DNA of 33,697 bases, from contig JABVXV010000498.1 of assembly GCA_013365325.1 (NCBI GenBank), positions 1 to 33,697 of the forward strand. Direction: 5' to 3'. Both the position numbers and the translations under genes were made by a program. This document shows positions 24,448 to 33,697 of the stretch, in pieces (positions within the stretch are counted from its first letter, which is position 1; every line of letters begins with the position of its first letter). The stretch comes from Dipetalonema caudispina. Taxonomy: Eukaryota; Nematoda; Chromadorea; Rhabditida; Onchocercidae. A model generated the notes under the pieces. The model had not been told where the DNA came from and searched no databases. It was given only the letters and a program-made list of their open reading frames with translations.

Positions 24448-26012
24448 ATAAAAATTGAAGGAAGTGATGAGTATGATGGTTTATTACTGATGGAAAAATT
24501 AGTAACAAATATTCCGGAGGATAGCGACGGATATCAGTGCAATAATTTTTTAGTAGAGGAACAGAATGATCCTGTAACTGTTTATTTCTATTCATTGGTC
24601 AACAAATTCATTCGCTTATTCTTTAAACCATTTCCACATCAAGGTAATTTTTTAAGGCTATATTCTTATCAGGTTATATTCTTATCAGCATTTTATCACT
24701 AGCTAATCATATCATTTATCATCAATTCGGCCAATATTCATTGTTAATCCTTGCAATTAGATTGTAAATCGTATTTTGTATAATTTTTCATTTTGTTATT
24801 TGGTATAAAAATATTTATTCCATATTAAAATCATTTTTCATTTTTTAAATCATTCTCTTATTATGGCTTGATAGGTCTTTTGATTACAGCTCTTATCAGT
24901 CGAAAGACATTGGAAGGTAATTGGAGCGATTTTAAACAATCACTTCCTGGAACTTACCGACAGGTTTGTTTTAGTATGTTAGCGGAGAAAACTTAAACTC
25001 GATAATTTTAGTCGAAATTATAAATACACGACGTGATGTAGAATCAGGTTGAAATTGAAGGTAAGTAACACCAGGATAGAATAACTTGACGTGCGTGACC
25101 AAATTCGAATTGAAGCGATATTGTACTGAAAGACGGAGGATGTTCCACAGAACGTTGTGATAACATTGTAGTGTTATCACTTATAAATAGGTAATGATAA
25201 GGAGGTTAAAGTAATAATATACGTTTCTAATTTATCAATTTATCAACCCTCAAGTTATGTATTTTCCTAATCACTATCATTGATAAATATTTATAGTGGC
25301 TAGATTATGAATCCTGGTGGATTGTTCTGGGAATGTTAATTGTCATCACGACTGTCTTATTCTCCTTATTGTGTATATTCTACAGTACGGTAAAATGTTG
25401 TATTGCATCAAGTAAAACGAAAACAACGGATCGAAAACGTGATTACTGTAAACGTCATTTACTCAATATCTTTATCACCATATTCGTCCTCATTGATATG
25501 TAAGCTTCCCCATAAATCCTCCCTTTTTTTTATAAATTTTTATATTAATTAAGTTTTCCATTTTGACATTTGCAAAAATAATATTAATTTTAAATCTAAT
25601 TACTATGAAATATACAAATTCCACTTTTTTTTTTTTTTTTACTATTTTATTCTACTTTACTCGAGTAAACTCATACAGGAACTAAATAGATGGTACCCTA
25701 TGGAGTAGTATATTTAAATGTGAACTAAAATACAAATTTTTCATTGCCATCAAAAAAAAAAAATGGAAACTATTGGTGAAAATAATTTCAAATAATTTGA
25801 AAATTTTAAAATGATTATAAAACTTTAATATCCCATGATAATTGCTAAATATTTTATGATTTGATGAGAAATATATTTATTCTACACTCAGTTTTGCGGT
25901 ATCTTCATTGCTTATAAGTAGCCAATATGCGGAATATGGAGCCGATGAACTACCTCGACGTCTCAGTCACTGTATAGATGATCTCTCATATTATAAGAAA
26001 GAAACGGATCAA
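24448..26012 (+). CDS. Prominin exons 1-4: N-terminal ectodomain, TM1 and TM2
   Basis: Residues 1-203. The first exon follows the acceptor TTTTTCATTCAG. YSLVNKFIRLFFKPFP aligns by eye with the vertebrate prominin stretch before the first helix, which also ends in a Phe-Pro pair. GNWSD is an N-glycosylation site. TM1 (WWIVLGMLIVITTVLFSLL) is followed by a Cys pair and a basic cytoplasmic loop with a third Cys (KCC..KRDYCKR), matching the Cys-rich first loop of prominins. TM2 is split by a phase-2 intron after LID, with the split codon rebuilt as Ile, then FAVSSLLI. Introns are 231, 333 and 392 bp. Confidence 0.9.
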
Positions 26013-29000
26013 GTTTGTTCATTCGTTTTCTTCTTAGAAATATGTAAATTAAATTTTCAATATTCTAACGAAATAGAATAGGTTGAGATAAATGATTTAA
26101 TAAGTGATAATAATATATTTTAATTTAATTAATTTACATATATGTCATTAGCTTCCATTTGGTTGTTCATTCTTGTCCCTTGCTATATGTTATCTGGAAA
26201 TATGCTTCGATAGTTTTGGCAAATTTAATCAACAAATCAAATATACATAATAAATATGTGAAAAATTTTTTGCAACATTGTGGTAAAATTGAAAATTAGC
26301 AGTAATATGTTTTCTGTTCCCACCATGCTTACCTGAATGTAAAATATTTGATTCATCAAGGGATCTATAAAAATTTGCGGAACTTTGAAATTTTATTTCA
26401 GAAAATTCGAAACACATTAATTGATGATTTTCAAAAATTAAATGAATCGTTATCAGCTCTGATTGCCTCAGGCGGTGAACCGATTGTACAACGTGTCAAA
26501 AAAATTACTGGTGCACATGCCATTGATTCGTTTCTTAATATTTCAAATGGTTAATTTAAATTTTGATTAAATTTTGACTGCGAAAAATCAAAATATTACA
26601 TGAAAAAAATTATTATGCATCGTTTATCGATGTTCGAAGTTAGATCTACCAAATGGAAAAAGTTGTCGTATGAAAATTGAAATTTTGTAAATAGTATAAA
26701 AATAAAAATACCTCACTTTCCTGAAATATTTCTAGCGTTGTTTTTTTTTTTTTGTAATCAAGTGATATTTCACTTTAGAAAAAAAACTCGAACACAATTA
26801 ACTTGTGCAGAATCTTTTTTGATTTATTTGAATCGATATTTTGAAATAAAAAAAAAATCGCTCCGAAATTTTTTCATTATTTTTAGTCGTAAAATTTGTG
26901 CCAAATAATGATATTGCAATGATTGTGGAATAATTCATTTCCAAAAATAACTATTAATAGAATTGCCATTTTCATTTTGACCTTTATTCAATTAGTGCTT
27001 TTTTTTTTTTTTCAGAAGCTCAGGAATTGTTGAAACTTGTGGCTGATGATGAAAATGAGTTGAAAATATTAAACGGTGAATTGTTTTCATTGCGAAATGA
27101 ACTAACTAAACTGTATCGGATTTCAATTAATGAAATATACGACTGCATTCATAATGATTTGGAAGTTATTAAAAGGCATTGTCAGGAAATTGGAAATGAA
27201 CTAGTTGATATCGATAATATTACGCTTCATCTTCAACAAGTAAATTAAAATTCCAAATTTAAATCTAAGCAAAATTTTTAAATAGATTTGAAAAAAGAAA
27301 AAAAGAAAAAAATTGTCCGCTAAATATTGACTTTATTGTTACATTAGTCGATAAGCAAAAGTTCGTACGTTATTCTATACTTTCTCCTATCTCAATGATA
27401 ATTTTATACTTTCAATGAATATCTGAAGTAAAATCGGAATATAATTAACAGAATTTTCCCATTTATCATTTAATTTTTATTTATTAATTACTCATCCTTT
27501 TTTTTTTTTTCTCCTCCTTTCTTCCAGGATATCCTTAATAGTGATACGATGAATGCATTGAATGTATTAGCAGAATCAAATATTGCTGAAATATTCGTTG
27601 AAGCAATATCAGATTTTAAAGATGGTGAAATAGAATTAAACAAAAAAGTACAAGAAAAAGAACAAGGTTTAAAACTTACTATATTAAAAGTTTTTAATTT
27701 ATCAAGTAAAAATTTTTGATTATGATTCACTTATTGTCATAATTATTCTTTTTTTTTTTTTTTTTTTTTAAATGATATTAATGTAGTAATATCGATTAAA
27801 TATCAAACTTTTAAAATAATTTCAGCTATACAAATAAGTATAAAAGAAATTCAACATGATCTATTACGTATTGCTGATACATTAACAACACAAATACGAC
27901 AAATTAAACCTGAATTATTGCATAATATATTAAAACAGTATATGGGCGCTAATTATCATACCATTGTGCAGTACACGTATATTTCTTTTCTTTCTTGCTT
28001 TTTTTCTTTTCCTCAATTTAGAATTTAAAAAGTAATATAAAATATTAATTCGAATTATATAAAATATTAATTTTCAATAAATTTTATGATAATATTTTAA
28101 AGGATTATATTAAATATATTTCAGATGGTATGCTTCTCTAACTTTATGTGCCATATTTTCATTGAAAGCATTTTATTTTTTATTTGCATTATGCTATGGT
28201 TGCTTTGGACGACGACCAAATGATTATCGAAATGATTGTTGTGTTCGATCTACTGGTAGTAAACTTTTCGTTTGGTAGGTTTTTTGATTATATTTTCAAA
28301 TTTATTCTATATCGAAAAATTACAACATACGATACAAGCATACTTCATTGTAATTTAATAACAATTAGCTATTGTTATAATCCGAACAATAACAACTATC
28401 GATAGTTAAGAAATATATTTGATGATTGTATCGTAATTGATAACAATAATAATGATAATTACGAATATAATTTAACAGTTTTATTTGTAATTTGAAATTT
28501 GTATAGTTATTTGAAATAATGTTTATAGTATAATGGCTAAAAATACAATTCTGTAAAGGTAAAATCATCAATTCCTAATTGATATTGGTTTTAATTATAT
28601 TCAATTAAATAATTATTACTTTATCCTAAATCATCCTCGTTTTTTCATTGTTTTTGATCAAAAGAACTGAAGGATAACAAGTGTTAATTAGGTGTGTTAA
28701 TTGATTTGCTCATTTTTTCCCTTCTTGAAATAATTGTTGTAAAGAATTGCTAAATTTATCATCAAACAAAAAAGAATTTATAGTGGAATTTGGTTAGCGA
28801 TAATACTCTTACCACTGATAGCAATATTAACAGCTTCTTTGCTTCTCATTGGTGTTAATGCCTATTCACTTGGATGTTGGCCATTGGATGATCCATTTTC
28901 AAGGCCTGATATGCTTTCGGTAAGTTCTTTTACAAATCTCCATCAAGTTACTATTTTCCTAAACATATATAGTAGATCTGTGTTTTTTTTTTGAAAACTA

Positions 29001-32000
29001 TCTGTAATAGATCGGGAAAAAAAAAAGCAAAGAATCGTTTAATTTAATTAATTAAGTAGTTTTGCATGATAAATACAATTTATAATGTTCTTATTATCTT
29101 AATCTTCAGAATTCTTAGAATATATATATATATATATATCGATGTCTGTAATTTGCAGCTTAGTGAACGTATGTTTGATGCATGGCGTAGCAAACAGATA
29201 GAAGAAGACTTATCACCACTAATGAATCAGTTATCATTAGCTAATGTGATACGATCTTGTATGCGTAACGAAACGTTATATCATATATTTGCTATGGATA
29301 ATAAGTATCATTTGTATGATTTACGACAATATGGTAAAGAATTATACGATCGTCTAGAATTAAATATTCAAGATGCTTTTTCGGATATAAGTTTATCCAA
29401 ATCAATTGCAACATTCGCTTCACCAGAACAACTTACTATGTTACAACAAATTGTCAATGTTACCATTGAATCGAATTTTCCGCAAATTTCCCGTCAGGTT
29501 ATTTTCCTTTAAAAGATTCACATTATAATTCTGAATTCTATTTTTCTGCAAAAAAAAAAGAATTGTCCTTTGTTTTCGTTAAATTTAATCCATTTTATTT
29601 ATCAGATTTTTAAAAAATTGCGGAATAATTCAGATCAAAAATAATGCAGAACAGCTTGAAAAAATTCCTCGATTGATAAGTTTAATCGAAGATGATCATG
29701 CAACTGGCAATCTACCACGATCCGTTCAAATAATTGCCGAACAATGGCGAACATTTCAGGTTAACCTCTTTTCTAATTTTTATTTGATTGACAAAATAAA
29801 ACAAACAAATAAACAAGCAGAAAACACACATTTACTTGTAAATCCTAATCTCTCAATATTTAATTAAATGTAACGTTTCATAAAAATTCATATTAAATGA
29901 ATTAATTCATATGTGTATTGTTCAGAATATTTAAAATTAATTCAAATATGTATCGTTCCAGATATGTTTTAAAATATTTGAAAAGAATTAATAAGCATTA
30001 ATAATTCGTTTAGATGAAAGATGTAAATCCAGCATTGCTAAATCTTGCCAATGCATTAAAAATGCTTACCGAATTAAACGATCGGTTAGCACGGATCGCA
30101 TTACCAAGTGTAGCATTATCGGCTAAATTACAACATGCACAAGCATTGCTATCATCAAATTTGAATGAATATTTTCGAGCAGCTGCTGATCAATTAGTGC
30201 AAGAAATGGAGCAACAAATTGAAAAATATATCGAACATGTTCGCATACAGGTTTAAAATTTTCGAAAAAAAAAAAAGAAGAAAACGGTGATAACAATGAA
30301 AATTTTAATGAAATTTAAAAATATCAGCTTTAAATGTAAAACAAATAGGAATCACTAATATCACTTAATGTTAACTTTTTTCTTTGCTTTGTAATGTTGT
30401 AATTTTATATCATAGAGATGATTATATGTCATGAAAGAATGACTGAGAAATGGATATTATCAAATTATTTCACTTTTTTAAAACGATTCAGTGATAAAGT
30501 TAGTAAGTGATAAGAAACTGAAAATTTAATTTCCTATTTCATATTGCTAAAGAAAATATGATATAACTGAATTACTATTTATCAACTAATTGGAAAAATT
30601 TTGGGAAATTAAAAAATCTAAAAAAAAAAGAAAAAAAGAAATTAAAGACATAAAAAATTGATACTACAAATGATAATTTCATAAAATTTACAGAAAAATT
30701 TGCAAAAAATAAAAGCCTAACATATTTTTGTAAGTTTGATTTTCATTTTTGATTTAAATAATGCTACACAAAAATATTGTTAAGGTAAGACTAAATGGGG
30801 GGAGGGGGGAAGAAAAAAGTTAGGAAAACCAAAAGCAGATCGCAATGATAATTTAGTCTAGCGAACCAACTCTTGGGAATTTGAATAATTGATATTAGAC
30901 AACTCTTCGGCATCGATTAGTCTATTATAAAGTGTAATTTAGCTTTAAGTGGTAGAAACAGTGCTTTCACATAGATTAGTCCATAATAAGATAGAACTAA
31001 TTAAGGATTTTCAGCAAGAACTTTATTCGGAGACATTTCCGATCTTCTTGTTAAATGCAAATATTTTGAAAGTTTAATTTTTATTTAAATTTTTGAGAAA
31101 AAAAAACCTACTAATATTATGGATCATTATAATAAACCAAAAAGAAAAGCGAAAAAAAAAAAAAAAAAAAAAACAAAAGAAATGATGTAAAGAAATATTT
31201 GCATTTAACCTAATTGCCTTTGCACTTAGCTAACTAATCAGTTTAATGTAAAATTTTCAAACTTTTCAATTGTTAATTATTCATTCATAGATGTTGAGTT
31301 TAATTATTTCATCATATATAATTACAGATGTCAACGAATGTATCAAGTTGTGTTCCATTATTTAATATTGTCAAAAGAACGCGTGTTGCAGTATGTCAAG
31401 CTTTTGTCGATCCATTTGTTAGTTTTTATTTTTCAATTGTTTTTTTTTTTTCTTGAAATTTTCTATCAATTTATTAAATTATTATCATTTCTGAAATGTT
31501 GAATTATCAATTATAATTTTTGATACTTCTTCTATCCTGATAAAAGGATTTTGTTTTATTCCTTTTCCTATTATCAATTGCATTTGGTAAGCATTACAAG
31601 CCTTTTTTTTTTTTTTTTTTTGATGAAGTCTGTATTAGGTGGTATCCGAATGCATTTAATACCTTCAAATAAGCTATTTCTAAACAATAGTCTATTCATT
31701 TAGGTAAGCCTTAGCCTATCTGAAAATAATAGTATATCACATATGGTCACATCTTGGTCATATAAAAAAAATATTTATGATATTAGTCGTTTGAACCAAA
31801 AAAAAAATTATTCCTTTCAATTTTTCCCCTTTTTATTATTAATGATTCAAATCATTAGGCTGAAATTTTGTTATTCATCATCCGGTTGCATATTTTCATT
31901 CCGGAAATAAGTTTTTCGATTTAACCAGGTGATGACCGACAAAATTTATGCAATCTATTATTATTGTTTGTTAGCATAATAAAATATCTATGGATTTGGG

Positions 32001-32832
32001 ATGATTTCAACAAAATCTGAAATTATAATAATTCGTTCATCATTTTCTAAAACGAAAAAAAAAAAAAAAAAAAAAAAAGAGGAAAAAGTGATTCAATTAA
32101 TTAAATACCAAACTTCAGAATGGTGTTTGGGCATCAATGGTTGTAAGTATTTTATGTACCATACCGCTTATCATAATGGGATCTGCAGCATCTGCATTGT
32201 ATAAAAAAAAACATCCTTATCCGAAATAGTAATTTTTCAATTTTTCAAACTAATTTAATTATAATTATTCAATTTTTGGCTTAATCTATTTTTTTTTTTT
32301 CAATGAATTTATTTTTCAAAAGTAATCATTCAACTTTTTCTTTCTTTTTTCTTTTTTTTTTTTTTTTTTCAGCATTGTAAATGAGCCAACAAATACAGAT
32401 GGACAAGGAGCATCAGGCACACTTGTTACCGATTCGTATGACGTCAGAAGTAAACAACAAAAATTGTAAGTTCCTCGTGAATCAGCAAAATAAATCAAAT
32501 TTCATGAAAAAACTATCGATATGAAAAGGATATTCATTCAGTTGCAATAGGGTTTTTTTTTTTTTTTTTTTTTTTTTAAATATAATCTTTTATAGTAATT
32601 CAATTAATTTTCAGACTAGACTTACTTAAATTAAATTATTATTTTGTTTCTTTTTTAATATAATCATTTTGTGGTAGTTCAGTTTAAAAATTATGCTTGT
32701 TTAAAAATCAATTATCGTTCCCTTTTTTTTTTTTTTTTTTTTTTTATTCTTTTTTAATTTTGCAGGGTGTATCCAAATACCTATGCGATGTATTTTGGTT
32801 ATCCGCCACCCTATTTGAGAACAAGGAGTTGA
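24448..32832 (+). CDS. Prominin (CD133-like) pentaspan membrane glycoprotein, 17 exons, 5' end missing
   Basis: Exons: 24448-24643, 24875-24963, 25297-25499, 25892-26012, 26402-26549, 27016-27239, 27528-27666, 27826-27976, 28125-28274, 28784-28919, 29159-29497, 29634-29759, 30014-30250, 31328-31417, 32119-32198, 32373-32465 and 32766-32832 (stop TGA). All junctions agree in phase and give 862 residues; vertebrate prominin-1 is about 865. Topology seen: outside N-terminus, TM1 ~104-128, TM2 ~148-171, loop ~172-424, TM3 ~426-448, TM4 ~476-500, loop ~501-784, TM5 ~785-807, inner tail. From family knowledge, prominins bind cholesterol and shape membrane protrusions such as microvilli and photoreceptor discs; the worm role is not known from sequence. 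N-glycosylation motifs lie in both loops. No secretion signal is identified; an in-frame Met exists at 24490, but starting there would leave no signal peptide. The last-exon choice is ambiguous (see the 3' entry). Confidence 0.92.
25157..25180. repeat. Hairpin in prominin intron 2
   Basis: GTGATAACA at 25157-25165 pairs perfectly with TGTTATCAC at 25172-25180 around a six-base loop. It lies in the intron between exons 2 and 3, in DNA that looks less AT-rich than the other introns. Confidence 0.65.
26402..27976 (+). CDS. Prominin exons 5-8: first large extracellular loop
   Basis: Residues 204-423. The loop is rich in charged heptad-like helices (for example EAQELLKLVADDENELK and IKEIQHDLLRIADTLTTQ), as in prominin loops, which are mainly helical. 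N-glycosylation motifs NES, NIS and NIT are present. Two cysteines (IYDC and KRHC) lie mid-loop; a third (LSHC) sits just before in exon 4. The acceptors at 26401, 27015 and 27825 are TTTCAG or TTCAG; that at 27527 is TTCCAG. The donor at 26550 (G|GTTAAT) and the one at 27667 (G|GTTTAA) are weak, but the phases require them. Confidence 0.9.
28125..28919 (+). CDS. Prominin exons 9-10: TM3, cytoplasmic loop, TM4
   Basis: Residues 424-519. TM3 starts with TWYASLTLC and ends in LCYGCFGRR. The Gly-Cys-x-Gly end, then DCC.RSTG, matches the conserved second cytoplasmic loop of prominins. The exon ends in a split Cys codon at G|GTAGGT (28275) and resumes after TTTATAG at 28784. TM4 is IWLAIILLPLIAILTASLLL. 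Just outside it is GCWPLDDPF; prominins have a conserved Cys-x-Pro there. The intron between the two exons is 509 bp. Confidence 0.92.
29159..31417 (+). CDS. Prominin exons 11-14: second large extracellular loop
   Basis: Residues 520-783. The largest exon (339 bp) begins LSERMFDAW and contains a Cys followed by an N-glycosylation site (SCMRNETLY). That corresponds to the conserved Cys region early in this loop. NVT and NVS are further glycosylation sites. Long amphipathic helices follow (SLIEDDHATG to EMEQQIEKYIEHVRIQ). The last exon carries SSCVPL and CQAFVDPF just before TM5, matching the paired cysteines and Asp-Pro of vertebrate prominins. The intron before the last exon is 1077 bp, the gene's longest. 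Confidence 0.92.
30797..30809. other. G-tract in prominin intron 13
   Basis: Six G, one A, six G, in the middle of the 1077-bp intron. It is among the few G-runs this long in the window. Confidence 0.85.
32119..32832 (+). CDS. Prominin 3' exons: TM5 and cytoplasmic tail, alternative ends possible
   Basis: TM5 is GVWASMVVSILCTIPLIIM, starting at 32119 after AACTTCAG. Three continuations exist. Splicing at 32199 (TT|GTATAA, weak) joins in phase to 32373-32465 and 32766-32832. This gives a tail with IVNEPTNTDGQ and a terminal GYPPPYLRTRS. Reading on instead ends at TAG 32227-32229 with ALYKKKHPYPK. Using the strong internal donor GTAAGT at 32143 and the same acceptor gives only HCK and a stop, losing most of TM5. 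The long form is favoured because two later exons fit phase and carry sensible sequence. Confidence 0.8.
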
Positions 32833-33236
32833 TTAAGTACGAGATACCCGTTAATATTATTTGAAGAAGTTATTATTGTATTTTAGAAATATGACGGATT
32901 GTTAATTTTCGAAATGTTTTGCTCCCCTTCTTTCTCTCTCTCCTTCTTTCTCTCTCAGTTGAATTCCAAAGGAGCAATTTTTGTTAAATTGTATTGTGCA
33001 AAATGATAATTTACATTTTAACCTAATTACCAAATGTTATAAAACATGCAGTTTCTCTTTTATCATTTCATTTCGTTCAACTAATTGGTATAGAATTAAA
33101 AAATTGGAATTTTAAAAATTCTTCACAATTATTTTTAAAAAATTTCTTATGGTATTTCAAGAATTTCTCATATGTTAACATTTAATTATCAGTATGTTTT
33201 GCACCAAAATTTTATCCTTTATCAGTACAGCAAAAT

Positions 33237-33242
33237 AATAAA
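33237..33242 (+). promoter_or_regulatory. AATAAA polyadenylation signal (proximal)
   Basis: The first canonical AATAAA after the prominin stop, about 405 bases downstream. In DNA this AT-rich such a hexamer can occur by chance. Confidence 0.4.
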
Positions 33243-33400
33243 TGCACCCTTCTTGATATTTATAAAATAGCATGGATCATCAATTTATACTAATTTCTTG
33301 AATGCTTACATTTTATGAGGAAAATGAAGGAAAATCGAATTTCATATTAGCTATGATAATTTCATTTAAGTCACTATCATCTTGAAATTTCGAATTAATG

Positions 33401-33406
33401 AATAAA
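33401..33406 (+). promoter_or_regulatory. AATAAA polyadenylation signal (distal)
   Basis: A second canonical signal, about 570 bases after the stop, followed by T/G-containing sequence. Either signal could end the prominin transcript. Confidence 0.4.
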
Positions 33407-33432
33407 CAATTAACTGTAATTGTAAATGGATG

Positions 33433-33657
33433 TTAAGTATGAAGTAGTCATTAGGGTTAATTTACCATATGTGATAAACAAATTTAATTTCATTTTAATT
33501 CTTTCACAATTCATAAAATGTTTCGTTTTTTTTTTTTTTTTTTTTTTTTTTTTTCAAACGCTACCAGATGTTTAACGTTAAGTTTCAAAAATAGTTGAAA
33601 TGTCTTTTTGTGCTTCTAATCATTGCTGTTTCGAATATTACAGTTGACGATTGCATT

Positions 33658-33661
<4 letters not shown>
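33433..33661. other. Non-coding DNA with T29 run
   Basis: AT-rich sequence with no exon. It includes 29 uninterrupted T at 33526-33554. Confidence 0.6.

Positions 33662-33697
<36 letters not shown>
33662..33697. repeat. A36 homopolymer at window end
   Basis: The last 36 bases are all A. No AATAAA lies shortly upstream and the preceding bases are intergenic in character, so this is a genomic A run or a contig edge rather than a transcript tail. Confidence 0.9.

Larger units (their letters stand above)
32833..33430 (+). other. Likely prominin 3'UTR
   Basis: The stretch from the TGA to the second AATAAA is AT-rich with a CT-rich patch at about 32931-32957 and no open exon. Its limits are inferred only from the stop codon and the poly(A) signals. 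Confidence 0.5.

Noticed and set aside
26229..26417. 62-codon minus-strand frame
   Set aside because: Antisense shadow of a prominin intron and exon start.
28365..28571. 68-codon minus-strand frame within the intron after TM3
   Set aside because: Tyr/Asn-rich translation of intron sequence with no recognisable features.
32001..32204. 67-codon plus-strand frame over the TM5 exon
   Set aside because: Different frame from the TM5 coding sequence; the prominin frame there is supported by phase and helix content.

Overview
This window looks like nuclear DNA from a nematode. It is roughly three-quarters A+T by eye and full of long A or T homopolymer runs and simple repeats. The genes are split into many short exons with GT..AG introns, and the acceptors end in the T-rich TTTCAG type. 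The AT-rich composition, intron sizes (about 0.14-1.1 kb) and gene types fit a parasitic clade III (spirurid or filarial) worm best. That placement is inference; no marker gene is present.

Two genes can be supported. On the minus strand, two exons (3731..3528 and 2492..2327) encode the N-terminus, transmembrane helix 1, first intracellular loop and helix 2 of a rhodopsin-class biogenic-amine receptor that resembles tyramine/octopamine receptors. The rest of the receptor is not found in the 2.3 kb left before the window edge.

On the plus strand, 17 exons between 24448 and 32832 join with matching phases. They give 862 residues of a prominin (CD133-like) pentaspan membrane protein: an extracellular N-terminus, TM1-TM2, a large glycosylated loop, TM3-TM4, a second large loop, TM5 and a cytoplasmic tail. 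The signal-peptide exon is not identified; one weak candidate exon lies at 23645-23827. The 3' end offers three incompatible ways to finish the protein, which is the most interesting biology here.

Layout: 1-131 TAA microsatellite; 132-2326 non-coding; 2327-3731 receptor exons and intron; about 3.8-23.6 kb gene-poor DNA with microsatellites, a 39-bp tandem repeat, hairpins and a stop-poor block; 24.4-32.8 kb prominin gene; 32.8-33.4 kb its likely 3'UTR with two AATAAA signals; then a closing poly-A run. The two genes diverge and lie about 20.7 kb apart, so any shared regulatory DNA would be in that spacer. No functional link between them is implied by the sequence. I saw no tRNA, rRNA, CRISPR array, recognisable transposase or bacterial operon. 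Nothing here makes a convincing new multi-gene system.
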